Assembly (NCBI RefSeq): GCF_002197815.1
Contig: NZ_NIUB01000016.1
Coordinates: 1-64,000 of the forward strand
Direction of reading: 5' to 3'
Origin: Pseudomonas oleovorans subsp. oleovorans
Lineage (GTDB): Bacteria; Pseudomonadota; Gammaproteobacteria; Pseudomonadales; Pseudomonadaceae
DNA length: 64,000 bases
In this document: positions 10,184 through 20,506 of the stretch, piece by piece
Numbering within the stretch: the stretch's first letter is position 1
Layout: every line of letters begins with the position of its first letter
Position numbers and translations under genes: made by a program
The notes under the pieces: model-generated
What the model was told of the DNA's origin: nothing
What the model saw: the letters and a program-made list of their open reading frames with translations, nothing else
The model's database searches: none

Positions 10184-12433
10184 ATGAGCGAATCCCTCGA
10201 TTTGAGCCTGGAAGGCGTTGAACGCCGGTCACTCGCCGATTTCACCGAGCAGGCTTATCTCAACTACTCCATGTACGTGATCATGGACCGCGCCCTGCCG
10301 CACATCGGCGACGGCCTGAAACCCGTACAACGGCGCATCATCTACGCCATGAGCGAATTGGGCCTGGACGCCGACTCCAAGCACAAGAAATCCGCGCGTA
10401 CCGTCGGTGACGTGCTCGGCAAGTTCCACCCGCACGGCGACAGCGCCTGCTATGAAGCCATGGTGCTGATGGCGCAACCGTTCAGCTACCGCTACACCCT
10501 GGTCGACGGCCAGGGCAACTGGGGTGCACCGGACGATCCCAAGTCCTTCGCCGCCATGCGCTACACCGAAGCGCGCCTGTCGCGCTATTCGGAAGTGCTG
10601 CTCGCCGAACTCGGCCAGGGTACGGTCGACTGGGTGCCGAACTTCGACGGCACCCTGAACGAGCCGGCGACGCTGCCGGCGCGGCTGCCTAACCTGCTGC
10701 TCAACGGTACGACGGGTATTGCAGTCGGCATGGCCACCGACGTGCCGCCGCACAACCTGCGGGAGGTGGCGGCGGCCTGCGTGCGCCTGCTCGATGAGCC
10801 CAGCGCCACGGTCGAGCAGCTGTGCGAGCATATTCAGGGCCCGGACTTCCCCACCGAAGCCGAGGTCATCACACCCAAGGCCGACCTGCTGAAGATTTAC
10901 GAAACCGGCCGCGGCTCGGTACGTATGCGCGCCATCTATCGCATCGAGGACGGCGACATCGTCGTCACCGCCCTGCCGCACCAGGTCTCCGGGGCCAAGG
11001 TACTGGAGCAGATCGCCGCGCAGATGCAGGCCAAGAAGCTGCCGATGGTCGCCGACCTGCGTGACGAGTCGGACCATGAGAACCCGTGCCGCATAGTCAT
11101 CATCCCGCGCTCCAGCCGTGTCGATGCCGACGAGCTGATGACCCACCTGTTCGCCACGACCGACCTGGAATCCAGCTACCGGGTCAACACCAACGTCATC
11201 GGCCTCGACGGCAAGCCGCAGGTCAAAGATCTGCGCACCCTGCTCAGCGAATGGCTGGTGTACCGCGTCGGCACCGTGCGCCGCCGCCTGCAGTTCCGCC
11301 TGGACAAAGTCGAACGCCGCCTGCACCTGTTGGAAGGTTTGCTGATCGCCTTCCTCAACCTCGACGAAGTCATCCGTATCATCCGCAGCGAGGATCATCC
11401 CAAGCCGGTGCTGATGGAGCGCTTCGGCCTCACCGAGGTGCAGGCCGACTACATCCTCGACACTCGCCTGCGCCAATTGGCTCGCTTGGAAGAGATGAAG
11501 ATCCGTGGCGAGCAGGACGAACTGGCCAAGGAGCGCGAGAAACTCCTGGCCCTGCTCGGCAGCGAAGCCAAGCTGAAGAAGCTGGTACGCAAGGAAATCA
11601 TCGAGGACGCCGAGAAGTACGGCGATGACCGCCGCTCGCCGATCGTCGCCCGCGCCGAGGCTAAGGCCCTTTCGGAAACCGAGCTGATGCCGACCGAGCC
11701 GGTCACCGTGGTGCTCTCGGAAAAAGGCTGGGTGCGCTGCGCCAAGGGCCACGATATCGATGCCACCGGCCTGTCCTACAAGGCCGGCGACGGCTTCAAG
11801 GCCGCCGCGCCCGGGCGCTCGAACCAGTACGCGGTGTTTATCGACTCGACCGGCAGGAGCTATTCGCTCGCGGCCCACTCACTGCCTTCGGCACGTGGCC
11901 AGGGCGAGCCGCTCACCGGTCGCCTGACCCCACCGCCGGGTGCCACCTTCGAATGCGTGTTGCTGCCGGAAGACGGCGCGCTGTATGTGATCGCCTCGGA
12001 CGCCGGCTACGGCTTCGTGGTCAAAGGCGAGGATCTGCAGGCCAAGAACAAGGCGGGCAAGGCCCTGCTTAGCCTGCCAACCGGCGCCAGGGTGGTCGCA
12101 CCCAAGCCGGTCACCAGTCTGGAAGACGACTGGTTGGCCGCGGTGACTACCGAAGGTCGCCTGCTGCTGTTCAAGGTCGCCGATCTGCCGCAACTGGGTA
12201 AAGGCAAGGGCAACAAGATCATCGGCATTCCAGGCGAGCGAGTGGCCTCGCGTGAGGAATATCTGACCGATCTGGCCGTACTGCCCAGCGGCGCCAGTTT
12301 GGTTTTGCAGGCCGGGAAGCGTACCCTGACACTCAAAGCCGACGACCTCGAGCATTACAAGGGCGAGCGCGGCCGCCGCGGTAACAAGCTGCCGCGCGGC
12401 TTCCAGCGTGTCGACCAGCTGCTGGTGGAATAG
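10184..12433 (+). CDS. parC: DNA topoisomerase IV subunit A
   Basis: The breakage-reunion subunit of topoisomerase IV, 749 residues. The catalytic tyrosine lies in [11 protein letters not shown] (Tyr127). The quinolone-resistance region reads [12 protein letters not shown], with Ser87 and Glu91, the sensitive wild-type residues by P. aeruginosa numbering. A C-terminal beta-pinwheel follows from about residue 500. ATG 10184 is seven bases after the protease stop. Together with parE upstream it completes the enzyme. Confidence 0.98.
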   Translation: MSESLDLSLEGVERRSLADFTEQAYLNYSMYVIMDRALPHIGDGLKPVQRRIIYAMSELGLDADSKHKKSARTVGDVLGKFHPHGDSACYEAMVLMAQPFSYRYTLVDGQGNWGAPDDPKSFAAMRYTEARLSRYSEVLLAELGQGTVDWVPNFDGTLNEPATLPARLPNLLLNGTTGIAVGMATDVPPHNLREVAAACVRLLDEPSATVEQLCEHIQGPDFPTEAEVITPKADLLKIYETGRGSVRMRAIYRIEDGDIVVTALPHQVSGAKVLEQIAAQMQAKKLPMVADLRDESDHENPCRIVIIPRSSRVDADELMTHLFATTDLESSYRVNTNVIGLDGKPQVKDLRTLLSEWLVYRVGTVRRRLQFRLDKVERRLHLLEGLLIAFLNLDEVIRIIRSEDHPKPVLMERFGLTEVQADYILDTRLRQLARLEEMKIRGEQDELAKEREKLLALLGSEAKLKKLVRKEIIEDAEKYGDDRRSPIVARAEAKALSETELMPTEPVTVVLSEKGWVRCAKGHDIDATGLSYKAGDGFKAAAPGRSNQYAVFIDSTGRSYSLAAHSLPSARGQGEPLTGRLTPPPGATFECVLLPEDGALYVIASDAGYGFVVKGEDLQAKNKAGKALLSLPTGARVVAPKPVTSLEDDWLAAVTTEGRLLLFKVADLPQLGKGKGNKIIGIPGERVASREEYLTDLAVLPSGASLVLQAGKRTLTLKADDLEHYKGERGRRGNKLPRGFQRVDQLLVE

Positions 12434-12606
12434 CGTCGGCAACACGCCCCCGTTCGTCCGGGATATCCGCGCTACCAGCCAGCAGGCAAGGCTGGAGTCA
12501 TCGCGCGGTTTGACGGATGATACGCGCCCCGGGTCATGCACAAATGACCCCACAGCATGATATGGGATCGATATGCAGCTGCCCCAGAAGCGGCTGCCTG
12601 GAATTA

Positions 12607-13329
12607 ATGATGACTGTAGTACGCCCTGTGGCTCTGCTTCTGACCACGCTGCTCGTATTGAGTGGTTGCAGTCTGCTGCAGCAGAAGCCGGTTCCCCTTT
12701 ACCAACTCGACAGCGGCCAGGCCGTGACGCCGACCCAGGACAACGGTGTGACCGTACTGGTCGGCCCGATCAGCGTGGCCGATTACCTGCGCCAGCAAAA
12801 TCTGCTGCAACGTCAGGCCGATGGCAGCCTGGTGGCCGCGCAGGACGCTCGCTGGGCCAGCGGCCTGGCCAACGACATCGACCAGCAGTTGCTGCGCCAG
12901 TTGGCCTGGCGCCTGGACAGCCAGCGCCTGGCCCTGGCGCCGGCGGCACCAGGCTTCAGTGCCGATGCACAGGTCATGCTGACCATCACCCGCCTGGATT
13001 CCGGCCCGACTCAACCCGCCGTGCTTGAGGCGCAATGGCGCCTGCTAGACCGCCGTGGACAACTGCGCGACAGCCGCCTGATCCGCCTGGAAGAAGCACA
13101 CGGCGGCGCCCTGGCTGAACAGGTCAAGGCTCAGAGTCTGCTGCTGCAACGCCTGGCCGCTGAGTTGGCAGTGGCCATTCAACCCATCGCCGCCGCCGAT
13201 CCGGCACCCGAAGCGCCGCGCAAGAAGGCGCCGGTGGCCAAAGCCAAACCGCAGGAACCTGACACAGCCGGGCCGAAGATTCCGGTGGCAGAACCGATCA
13301 AGATCGACACCGAAGTCTTCCGTTTCTAG
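12607..13329 (+). CDS. PqiC-like ABC transport auxiliary lipoprotein
   Basis: A 240-residue outer-membrane-type lipoprotein. The signal peptide ends in the lipobox LSGC (Cys at about residue 20). The mature protein begins with the family pattern 'PVPLYQLD' and continues like PqiC / DUF330 proteins, the lipoprotein partners of MCE (PqiB/MlaD-type) lipid-transport systems. The C-terminal 50 residues are Pro/Lys/Ala-rich (APEAPRKKAPVAKAKPQEP), probably a flexible tail. Starts at 12607 and 12610 are both possible, and neither has a strong ribosome site. No MCE or ABC gene is adjacent, so the partner is unknown. It stands alone between parC and the convergent hldE. Confidence 0.72.
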   Translation: MMTVVRPVALLLTTLLVLSGCSLLQQKPVPLYQLDSGQAVTPTQDNGVTVLVGPISVADYLRQQNLLQRQADGSLVAAQDARWASGLANDIDQQLLRQLAWRLDSQRLALAPAAPGFSADAQVMLTITRLDSGPTQPAVLEAQWRLLDRRGQLRDSRLIRLEEAHGGALAEQVKAQSLLLQRLAAELAVAIQPIAAADPAPEAPRKKAPVAKAKPQEPDTAGPKIPVAEPIKIDTEVFRF

Positions 13330-13335
13330 GGATAT

Positions 13336-13385
13336 CCTCCATCCATTCAACGCCACTCCCGCAAAAGCGGGAGCCTGGATGGGGG
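13336..13385. terminator. candidate bidirectional terminator hairpin
   Basis: An inner perfect stem, CTCCCGC-AAAA-GCGGGAG (13356-13373), sits inside weaker outer arms CCTCCATCCA (13336-13345) and TGGATGGGGG (13376-13385). It lies just past the lipoprotein stop, between that gene and the convergent hldE. There is no clear T-run on either strand, so it could instead be a REP-like structure. Confidence 0.45.
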
Positions 13386-13512
13386 TGTGGGCTGTGGATG
13401 CCCATCTGCATGGGCATGCAGGCGTTTGCAGTGTGCGCCCGAACGATTCTCTGCTGCCAACTGACAGACATTGCGCACACCAGAGCCAACGGGCGATGCC
13501 ATACGCAATGCG

Positions 13513-14934
13513 TTACTTGCTGCGGATCTTCTCGACGATGGCGGTGGTGGAGCTGTTCTCCACCAGCCCGAGTACGCGCACTTCGCCGCCATAGGCCTGG
13601 ACGATATCGGCACCTACCACCTGATCAATACCGTAGTCGCCGCCCTTGACCAGCACATCCGGCTGCACCTGCTTGAGCAGGCGCTCGGGCGTGTCTTCAC
13701 CGAAGCTCACCACCCAATCCACCGCCCCCAGGCCGGCGAGCACTGCCATGCGCCGGTCGACGGCATTGATCGGACGCCCCGGACCTTTCAGGCGACTGAC
13801 CGAGGCATCGTCATTGACCGCCACGATCAGGCGGTCGCCCTGCGCGCGGGCCTGTTCCAGATAGGTCACGTGGCCGGCATGGAGAATATCGAAGCAGCCA
13901 TTGGTGAATACGATCTTCTCGCCGTGAGCCCGCGCATCCTCGATGGCGATGAGCAGTTGATCCAGGCTCAGCACACCACGCTCGGAACCTTCCTCGCGCT
14001 GCACGGCGCGGCGCAGTTCCGGTGCGCTGATGGCCGCCGTGCCCAGTTTGCCAACCACGATGCCGGCCGCCAGATTGGCCAGAGCCACGGCGTTCGGCAA
14101 CTCTTCGCCAGCGGCGATCGACGCAGCCAAGGTAGAGATCACCGTATCTCCGGCACCGGTGACGTCGAACACTTCGCGGGCCCGGGCCGGCAGGTGCAGC
14201 GGCGCATGTTCGGGGCGCAGCAGGGTCATGCCGTGCTCGCCACGGGTTACCAGCAAAGCGCCCAGCTCCAATTCGCGCATCAGTTTGGCGCCTTTGCTGA
14301 CCAACTCGGCCTCATCGGCACAACCGCCGACGATCAGCTCGAACTCGTGCAAGTTAGGCGTGATCAGGCTGGCACCATGGTAGATGGAAAAGTCCTTGCC
14401 CTTGGGATCGGCCAACACCGCAATGCCCTTGTTGCGCGCCGCCTGGATCAGTACCTGATGGTTCTGCAGCGCCCCCTTACCATAGTCCGACAGCACCAGC
14501 ACCTTGACCCCATCGAGCAGTGCATCGACCTCACGTGCCAGAGCGGCGGCGTCGGTTCTGAACGGTTCCTCGAAGTCCATGCGCAGCAACTGCTGGTGGC
14601 GGCTCATCACCCGCAGCTTGACGATGGTGGGCTGGTCATCGATACGCTGGAAATGGGTTTCCACCCCCACGCCCTGCAGGCTGTCGCTGAGGCTGTCGGC
14701 GGCTTCGTCCTCACCCGTGACGCCAACCAGCAGCGCCCGCGCACCAAGTGCCGCGATATTCAGTGCCACGTTGGCAGCACCACCTGGGCGGTCCTCGATC
14801 TGGTCGACACGCACCACGGGCACCGGGGCTTCGGGAGAAATCCGCGAGGTGCCGCCATGCCAGTAGCGATCGAGCATCACATCGCCCACCACCAGAACGG
14901 TGGCTTGGTCATAGCGGGGCATGGATAGTTTCAT
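13513..14934 (-). CDS. hldE: bifunctional heptose 7-phosphate kinase / heptose 1-phosphate adenylyltransferase
   Basis: Makes ADP-D-glycero-beta-D-manno-heptose, the precursor of inner-core LPS heptoses. The 473 residues contain an N-terminal PfkB-type sugar kinase (about 1-320, with [10 protein letters not shown] near residue 265) and a C-terminal cytidylyltransferase-like domain (about 340-473, with [13 protein letters not shown]). Both domains are complete. ATG 14934 is preceded by GGAG. It is last in a minus-strand run with msbA, mig-14 and the dnpA-like gene, and its product feeds WaaC and WaaF encoded about 18 kb away. Confidence 0.97.
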   Translation of the reverse strand: MKLSMPRYDQATVLVVGDVMLDRYWHGGTSRISPEAPVPVVRVDQIEDRPGGAANVALNIAALGARALLVGVTGEDEAADSLSDSLQGVGVETHFQRIDDQPTIVKLRVMSRHQQLLRMDFEEPFRTDAAALAREVDALLDGVKVLVLSDYGKGALQNHQVLIQAARNKGIAVLADPKGKDFSIYHGASLITPNLHEFELIVGGCADEAELVSKGAKLMRELELGALLVTRGEHGMTLLRPEHAPLHLPARAREVFDVTGAGDTVISTLAASIAAGEELPNAVALANLAAGIVVGKLGTAAISAPELRRAVQREEGSERGVLSLDQLLIAIEDARAHGEKIVFTNGCFDILHAGHVTYLEQARAQGDRLIVAVNDDASVSRLKGPGRPINAVDRRMAVLAGLGAVDWVVSFGEDTPERLLKQVQPDVLVKGGDYGIDQVVGADIVQAYGGEVRVLGLVENSSTTAIVEKIRSK

Positions 14935-14995
14935 GGCAGCTCCAGAAGGGGAGAAAAACGGGAAAAATCATAGCATGGCGAATACGGCGGGCAGC

Positions 14996-16378
14996 TCAGA
15001 GCGGGCGAACCCAGAACAGTTCGTGGCGACGCACGGCCTTGCGGAAGAACTCGTCTTCGCCCGTGGCCGGCCAGCGACGTCCGGCCAACAGTTGCTGAAT
15101 CAAGCGGCGCAGGCGCCTTTTCAGCGGCAGCGGGCCTCGCAGATCATGCTGCAGGCCGAGTGCCATGGCCTTGTCCAGTTGCCGCTCGGCATCCAGCGTC
15201 GGGCTCCACAAGCGATCAGCCGGCAGCGCCGTCAGCGCCGGCGGCAGGGCAATGCCATTACCGGCCGGGCCCATCGGCCAGCGGTCGTTGTCATGCAGAT
15301 GATTGGCATAGAGTAAGAGTGTTGTCGGCTGCCAGCTCGTGCGCTGGCAGGCCTCGAGCACGGCGCGGGTGCTGGCGACGTGATCGTGGTGCGGGTCCAG
15401 CTCAGGGTGCGGGGTGAGCAGCACTTCGGGGCGGTAATGCTCGATCACGGCGACCAGATCGGCGATCAGGTTGTTCCAGGTCGGCTGGCCATCGGCGTCC
15501 GCCGGCAGCGTCAGCGGGTTGTGACAGCGCACGCTGCGAATATCGCTCTCGCCCGACTCCCGCGAGCCAAACGGCGTTTGCGGTTGCTCGGCCATGGCCG
15601 GCAGTTGCAGGCAGTAGTAACCGAGCTGCACACAACGCGCTTGAGTGACCCCTCCCCAGAGCGGCGCGGCCAGGCTGTCCCAGGCGCGCAGCCGCCCCTT
15701 CAGGCGAGCGGCGGCAGCCTTGTCCAGGCCGAGGCGCTGATAGTTTTCGGCCTCGATCTCACCCTGAGTCAGGGTGACGATTGCCGTGTCGGACGAGCGG
15801 CTGTACTGACCAAAAGCCGCCAACTCGGCATCGTCGGCATGCGGCGCGATGATCAGCATGCGCTGTTTACTGAAGTCCGGGTTACGCATGGCGTGCAGGC
15901 GCAGCTCGCCATCTATTCGGCAAAACCGTGGAACGATGCTTAGCCCGTTCGCCTGCTGTCCGGATAAATTGAGGTAACGACGCCCGGCAACGCCGCGCTC
16001 GAAATCCTGACGGTCATCGCCGAGCAGAACATGCGGGTCAAGCCAGCGCCCGAGCCATGTTGCCGTCAGACGCAGCTCGAGGATCTGCGTGTCACGGCCC
16101 TCCAGCCCCGCCTCGACATGCAGGACGCCTTGCTCGATACGCGCCGGCAGACTCAGACAGTCATCGGGAAAGTCATAGCGATAGTCGTCGCGCGGCGAAT
16201 AGAACAGGTGATCGGCAAACCAGGCCTCGTGCGCCACCCAGCCCAGCACCAGCAGCAGAGGCGGCAGCCACCAGGCAACGCACACACCCAGTACCAGCAG
16301 GGCCAGCAGCGCCACTGACAAGCCGATACGTTTGTTGCGCCGGTGGCGCCTGAGCAGTTGTTGCTTGCGTCCGTTCAT
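14996..16378 (-). CDS. dnpA: PIG-L family de-N-acetylase (DnpA-like)
   Basis: A 460-residue PIG-L / LmbE-type zinc deacetylase. A transmembrane segment (about residues 21-46) precedes the enzymatic domain. The metal site is APHADDAELA near residue 175, a variant of the usual AHPDDE, with a second block TPHPELDPHHDH near residue 355. In P. aeruginosa the orthologue at PA5002 (DnpA) is linked to LPS-region genes and to fluoroquinolone persistence. Start: ATG 16378, four bases after the mig-14 stop. Upstream in-frame codons read into mig-14. The substrate is probably an N-acetylated sugar of the core or O chain (inference). Confidence 0.85.
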   Translation of the reverse strand: MNGRKQQLLRRHRRNKRIGLSVALLALLVLGVCVAWWLPPLLLVLGWVAHEAWFADHLFYSPRDDYRYDFPDDCLSLPARIEQGVLHVEAGLEGRDTQILELRLTATWLGRWLDPHVLLGDDRQDFERGVAGRRYLNLSGQQANGLSIVPRFCRIDGELRLHAMRNPDFSKQRMLIIAPHADDAELAAFGQYSRSSDTAIVTLTQGEIEAENYQRLGLDKAAAARLKGRLRAWDSLAAPLWGGVTQARCVQLGYYCLQLPAMAEQPQTPFGSRESGESDIRSVRCHNPLTLPADADGQPTWNNLIADLVAVIEHYRPEVLLTPHPELDPHHDHVASTRAVLEACQRTSWQPTTLLLYANHLHDNDRWPMGPAGNGIALPPALTALPADRLWSPTLDAERQLDKAMALGLQHDLRGPLPLKRRLRRLIQQLLAGRRWPATGEDEFFRKAVRRHELFWVRPL

Positions 16379-16382
16379 CGCC

Positions 16383-17279
16383 TCACACCTGATAGACCGG
16401 CACCCGGTTGCACCAGCGATCCTTGTATTCGCGGTCGGCGCGCCCGAAGGAGTAACGCAGCGGCTTGCCCAGCGCCCGCGCCTGCTCCCATTCACTCTGC
16501 GTATTGACGAAGCTGAGCACGCTGCCGGGGCTGAACTCGCGCTGCTGTGGGTCGACCCCACCGTTGATGTATTCCAGGCTGACCCATTGCGGCGCCTCGA
16601 CGCGATAGAGCACCTGGATCGCCACCGGCTCGTCGTTGAGATAGATCAGCGAGCCGGTCATGAAATCGCGCAGCCGGGTGAACACCTCGGCCAGATGATC
16701 CTTGCCGGTGGCCGCGAAGCCCCAGCGGCGCTGGAACAGATCGGCGTAGATGCGCGCCTGCTCCTCAGGCGTCAGCTCCAGCATCGGCCGGATCACCCCG
16801 CCCGCCTCCTCCAGCAAACGCTGTTCACGGCGCTGGTTGTAGCGGAACTTCTTGCTGTACTGCTCCGGCTCGCGGGCCAATGCCAGCCCTTCGGGCTGCT
16901 CGCTGATGCCGGTAAGTTGAGCGGCATTGAGCTCGGACAGATAGCGCACCCGATGACGCAACGGCACATGCGCATCGGCAGCCAGCGGCAGGATGATCTC
17001 GGCATTGCCCAGGTCGAACAGGCCACGCTTGCCCTGCTGTTTGAGCACATCCTTGGACAGGGCCAGGTGTCGCCCCCAGGTCGGGATAGCAGCTTTTAGC
17101 TCACCACCTGACTGCCATCCCAGATAGCGCACCGGGATACCGGCCAGATCGGCCAGCCGTGCCACCACCTCGGGGTGAGTGGCAACGCTGCCACCGAAGC
17201 GCGCCCAGACCTCGGCGTAGTCAGCCGCATTGATTGGCGTCCAGCCGCGCTCACGCCAGAATTGCAGACGATTCAGCAT
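16383..17279 (-). CDS. mig-14: Mig-14 family protein
   Basis: A 298-residue protein of the Mig-14 family, related to GNAT/FemAB-type acyltransferases. Salmonella and P. aeruginosa members contribute to resistance to cationic antimicrobial peptides and are associated with the inner membrane. The start reads MLNRLQFWRERGWTPINAAD and the central region YSKKFRYNQRREQRLLEEAGG, both typical. No transmembrane helix is obvious. The ATG overlaps the msbA stop by one base and the dnpA-like gene begins four bases downstream, so the three look co-transcribed. In PAO1 mig-14 (PA5003) lies further along the LPS cluster, next to wapH. Confidence 0.86.
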   Translation of the reverse strand: MLNRLQFWRERGWTPINAADYAEVWARFGGSVATHPEVVARLADLAGIPVRYLGWQSGGELKAAIPTWGRHLALSKDVLKQQGKRGLFDLGNAEIILPLAADAHVPLRHRVRYLSELNAAQLTGISEQPEGLALAREPEQYSKKFRYNQRREQRLLEEAGGVIRPMLELTPEEQARIYADLFQRRWGFAATGKDHLAEVFTRLRDFMTGSLIYLNDEPVAIQVLYRVEAPQWVSLEYINGGVDPQQREFSPGSVLSFVNTQSEWEQARALGKPLRYSFGRADREYKDRWCNRVPVYQV

Positions 17280-19108
17280 CAGGCGTTCAGCTCAGCTACG
17301 ACGGACTCGTCGCCATCCTCGAACTGCTTGGCATGCAATCTGGCGTAGTAGCCATTCTGTGCCAGCAACTCGGTATGCGTACCGCGCTCGACGATTTGCC
17401 CCTGATCCATCACCAGAATCAGATCGGCCTTCTCGATGGTAGTCAGGCGGTGGGCGATCACCAGCGTGGTACGACCCTGCATCACCTGATCCAGCGCCGC
17501 CTGGATATGCCGCTCGGACTCGGTATCCAGGGCCGAAGTGGCCTCGTCGAGAATCAGCAGCGGCGCATCCTTGAGCAGCGCACGGGCAATGGCCAGGCGC
17601 TGACGCTGGCCACCGGAGAGCAACACGCCGTTCTCGCCGACCAGGGTGTCATATCCCTGCGGCATCTTCTCGATGAACTCGGCGGCATAGGCATCGGCGG
17701 CCGCCTGCTGCACCGCTTCCAGCGGCGCGCCGGCCAGATCGCCATAGGCGATATTGTTGCGCACCGTGTCATTGAACAGGGTGACGTGCTGAGTCACCAG
17801 AGCAATGTGGCGACGCAAATTGCTCAGGGTGTAATCCTCGACATCGACACCATCGAGCAGGATCTGCCCCTGCTCATGGTGATAAAAACGCGGAATCAGG
17901 TTGGCCAGGGTCGACTTGCCGCTGCCGGAGCGGCCGACCAGCGCCACCATCTGCCCTGGCTCGGCGACGAAAGAGATGTTGTTCAGCACAGGTTTTTCCG
18001 CACCGGGGTAGCTGAAGCTCAGATCCTTGACGTCCAGCCGGCCGCTGATGCGTTCTCGAGCCTGGGTACCACGATCATCTTCCGGCTCCTCGTCGAGTTG
18101 CTCGAAGATACTCTCGGCACCCGCCAGGCCTTTCTGAATCGTCGAACTGACCTCGGACAACTGGCGAATCGGCTTGGGCAGCAAACCGGCCAACGTGATG
18201 TAGGCCACCAGATCACCCGCCGAAGCATCGCCACGCAACAGCAATACCAGAAACATCAGCACCGCCATGGCGCTGTAAATCACCAGTTGCAGTGACGGCG
18301 TATAGACGGCATTGGTCTTGACCATCTTCAACTGTTTGAGCTTGTTCTCCTCGCTGGCCTCAAGAAAACGCTGTTTCTCGTAGTCCTCACCACCGAAGCT
18401 GCGTACCACGCGATACCCCTGAATACTCTCCGAGGTCACATGCGTGACATCCCCCATGCTGGTCTGGATCTTCTTGCTCTGCTTGCGGAATTTCTTGCTG
18501 GTGCTGGTGACCATCAGGCCGATGACCGGCAGGATCGCCACCATCACCAGGGTCAGCCGCCAGTTCATCCACAGCAGGGTGGCGAAAAGGAACACCACCG
18601 TCATACCTTCGCGCACCACCACCTTGATCGCATCGGTGGCGGCACCGGTGACCATGGTCACGTTGTAGGTGATGCGCGAGATCAGGTGACCGGAGTTGTG
18701 GTTGTCGAAATAGCGATTGGGCAAGGTCAGCAGGTTGTTGAACAGCGCCACACGCAGGTCCTGCACCAGCCCCATGGAGACCTTGGCCAGGTAGTAGTTG
18801 CCCAGGAACGAGCCGACGCCTTGCCACAGGGCGATCAGCACGATCAGCAACGGCACGGCCTGCAGCAGCTTGAGATGGGCCAGCCAGGGCGCATGCTCGA
18901 GCAACCAGGGCACGCCTGCGAACAGGCTGGCATCGGGGTTGGACAGACCGTCGACGAAGTACTTGAGGATGTAACCCAGCATCGGCTGGGTGGAGGCGAA
19001 GATCAGGAAGCCGAAGATACTGATGGTGAAAAGCCCCCAGTAGGGGACCACGTAGCGCAGCAACCGCAGATACACCTTCATGCTGGATTGCTGGTTGGAA
19101 TTGGCCAT
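17279..19108 (-). CDS. msbA: lipid A export ATP-binding/permease MsbA
   Basis: A homodimeric ABC exporter that flips lipid A-core across the inner membrane. At 609 residues it has a six-helix transmembrane domain (about 20-335) and an ATPase domain with Walker A GRSGSGKST near residue 398, the signature LSGGQRQR near 500 and Walker B LLILDEATSALD. Start: ATG 19108 follows GAGGCGAG. An in-frame start 33 bases upstream lacks such a site. It leads the minus-strand run msbA-mig-14-dnpA-hldE. Confidence 0.95.
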   Translation of the reverse strand: MANSNQQSSMKVYLRLLRYVVPYWGLFTISIFGFLIFASTQPMLGYILKYFVDGLSNPDASLFAGVPWLLEHAPWLAHLKLLQAVPLLIVLIALWQGVGSFLGNYYLAKVSMGLVQDLRVALFNNLLTLPNRYFDNHNSGHLISRITYNVTMVTGAATDAIKVVVREGMTVVFLFATLLWMNWRLTLVMVAILPVIGLMVTSTSKKFRKQSKKIQTSMGDVTHVTSESIQGYRVVRSFGGEDYEKQRFLEASEENKLKQLKMVKTNAVYTPSLQLVIYSAMAVLMFLVLLLRGDASAGDLVAYITLAGLLPKPIRQLSEVSSTIQKGLAGAESIFEQLDEEPEDDRGTQARERISGRLDVKDLSFSYPGAEKPVLNNISFVAEPGQMVALVGRSGSGKSTLANLIPRFYHHEQGQILLDGVDVEDYTLSNLRRHIALVTQHVTLFNDTVRNNIAYGDLAGAPLEAVQQAAADAYAAEFIEKMPQGYDTLVGENGVLLSGGQRQRLAIARALLKDAPLLILDEATSALDTESERHIQAALDQVMQGRTTLVIAHRLTTIEKADLILVMDQGQIVERGTHTELLAQNGYYARLHAKQFEDGDESVVAELNA

Positions 19109-19239
19109 TCGGCTCGCCTCACGCACTGGCAGGATTAGCAAGGAGCGGATTGTACCAGCACGCTTCCGTTACGCATCCCAGCACGCTCAGAAGTTTTATA
19201 CCCAGGCATGGTGCAGCACTGGGCATAAGACCGGCCAAT

Positions 19240-20418
19240 TCAATCGAGCCGCTGAATGCCAGGCCCGGCGCCGCCCCGACGGACAGCGAGTGCCATTGCC
19301 AGCCCGATGGGCAGCCAGGTGACAAACCACTCAGCGCGAGGACTATCCCAGAGACTAGCCGCATCGAATTGCAGGGCGACAAAGGAAACCAGAAGACTGC
19401 TCAGCAACAGCCGCCCCTCCCATGAAAATCGCTCAAGCCAGGCAACACGGAAAGCCGCAAGCCACAGCCCACTCCAAAGCAGCAACCCCGGAATCCCCAG
19501 TTCGATGGCAGCGTGAGTGAAAGCGTTATGAGAATGATCGAACCCATCAGGGAAATTGGCGGTATAAACGCGGTACTCCGAGCCAATTCCCAGACCAAGC
19601 CAAGGATTATCCATGATCATCTGCACGCTGGAGGCGAATATCTCCGGGCGATAGGAGAACCCCCGCTGCAGAATGAACGGCATGAACAGAACCGCACCAA
19701 CAACAGCCAAGGCGCAGGTAATCAGCGCGACCAGCCAGGCGATGCGCCCGCCGTTCCACAGCGGCATAGACAGCAGAGCCAATGCGAGAGCCAACATGGC
19801 ACCGCGGCTCTGCCCGAGCACGACAAATGCGATCAGCAAAGAGATCAACCCGGCCCATACGAGGCGTTGCCAAGGCTGACGCGGTATGAACTGCAGCCCC
19901 CACATCACGGCCAACGCCATCACATAAGCGCCGAGGATAGGATGACCTGCCTGCCCTATACCATCGAGCCTTGCTTCCAGCGGGTTCATGCCTTGCACAT
20001 AGAACAGATAGAAACTGACCGGACAGGACAGCGCCAGCGCAACGAATGCCAGGCCCAAGCCCTTCCATACGAATGCTGGGCGCAACTCCGCCAGGATCAG
20101 AAAAAAAGCCAGAAACAAGGCAACGTAGACAACCCGCTTGAGCTCCTTGGGCGGCGCTTCGGCCACCGTCCACAGCGTGCTCAGCGCCGCCCAAGCCAAC
20201 AGTGCCAACAATAACCCCAGAAACACTTTGTTCGCCGACCAGATCGGCTGCAACCGTTTGTACAACGCAAACAATGCGACCAGTGCCGGCAGCCAGAGCA
20301 GTAATACCAACCCTTGCTGGTAAAGTTTGTTGCTAGGCAACCAGACAATGCCAAACAAAAACCACAGATAACCCGCGAACAGGACGCCAACGGCCCAGGT
20401 ACTGCGAACGCCTACCAT
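19240..20418 (-). CDS. waaL: O-antigen ligase family protein (WaaL)
   Basis: A polytopic inner-membrane protein (392 residues, around ten to twelve hydrophobic helices) of the Wzy_C / O-antigen ligase family. WaaL joins undecaprenyl-linked O polysaccharide to lipid A-core on the periplasmic face. The large periplasmic loop holds the expected His-containing motif (FDHSHNAF, about residue 295). Start: ATG 20418 is chosen because GGAG lies five bases before it. An in-frame ATG at 20442 has no ribosome site. Its position between msbA and core transferases fits WaaL (PA4999) rather than a Wzy polymerase. Confidence 0.85.
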   Translation of the reverse strand: MVGVRSTWAVGVLFAGYLWFLFGIVWLPSNKLYQQGLVLLLWLPALVALFALYKRLQPIWSANKVFLGLLLALLAWAALSTLWTVAEAPPKELKRVVYVALFLAFFLILAELRPAFVWKGLGLAFVALALSCPVSFYLFYVQGMNPLEARLDGIGQAGHPILGAYVMALAVMWGLQFIPRQPWQRLVWAGLISLLIAFVVLGQSRGAMLALALALLSMPLWNGGRIAWLVALITCALAVVGAVLFMPFILQRGFSYRPEIFASSVQMIMDNPWLGLGIGSEYRVYTANFPDGFDHSHNAFTHAAIELGIPGLLLWSGLWLAAFRVAWLERFSWEGRLLLSSLLVSFVALQFDAASLWDSPRAEWFVTWLPIGLAMALAVRRGGAGPGIQRLD

Positions 20419-20506
20419 CTTCACTCCGTTAAGATGAGCCATCTGACGACAGCCTTGTATTCAGGGATGGTATTCTACACGCCATCAAGATACTGGCTCT
20501 TCCTCA

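Noticed and set aside
10421..10470. Quinolone-resistance mutations in parC
   Set aside because: Ser87 and Glu91 are the wild-type residues; no resistance change is seen at these sites.
13356..13373. Hairpin considered as a certain intrinsic terminator of the lipoprotein gene or hldE
   Set aside because: The stem is strong but no T-run follows on either strand, so only a tentative call is made.
13471..14928. About 485-codon plus-strand frame opposite hldE
   Set aside because: Antisense shadow; hldE itself is complete with both catalytic domains.
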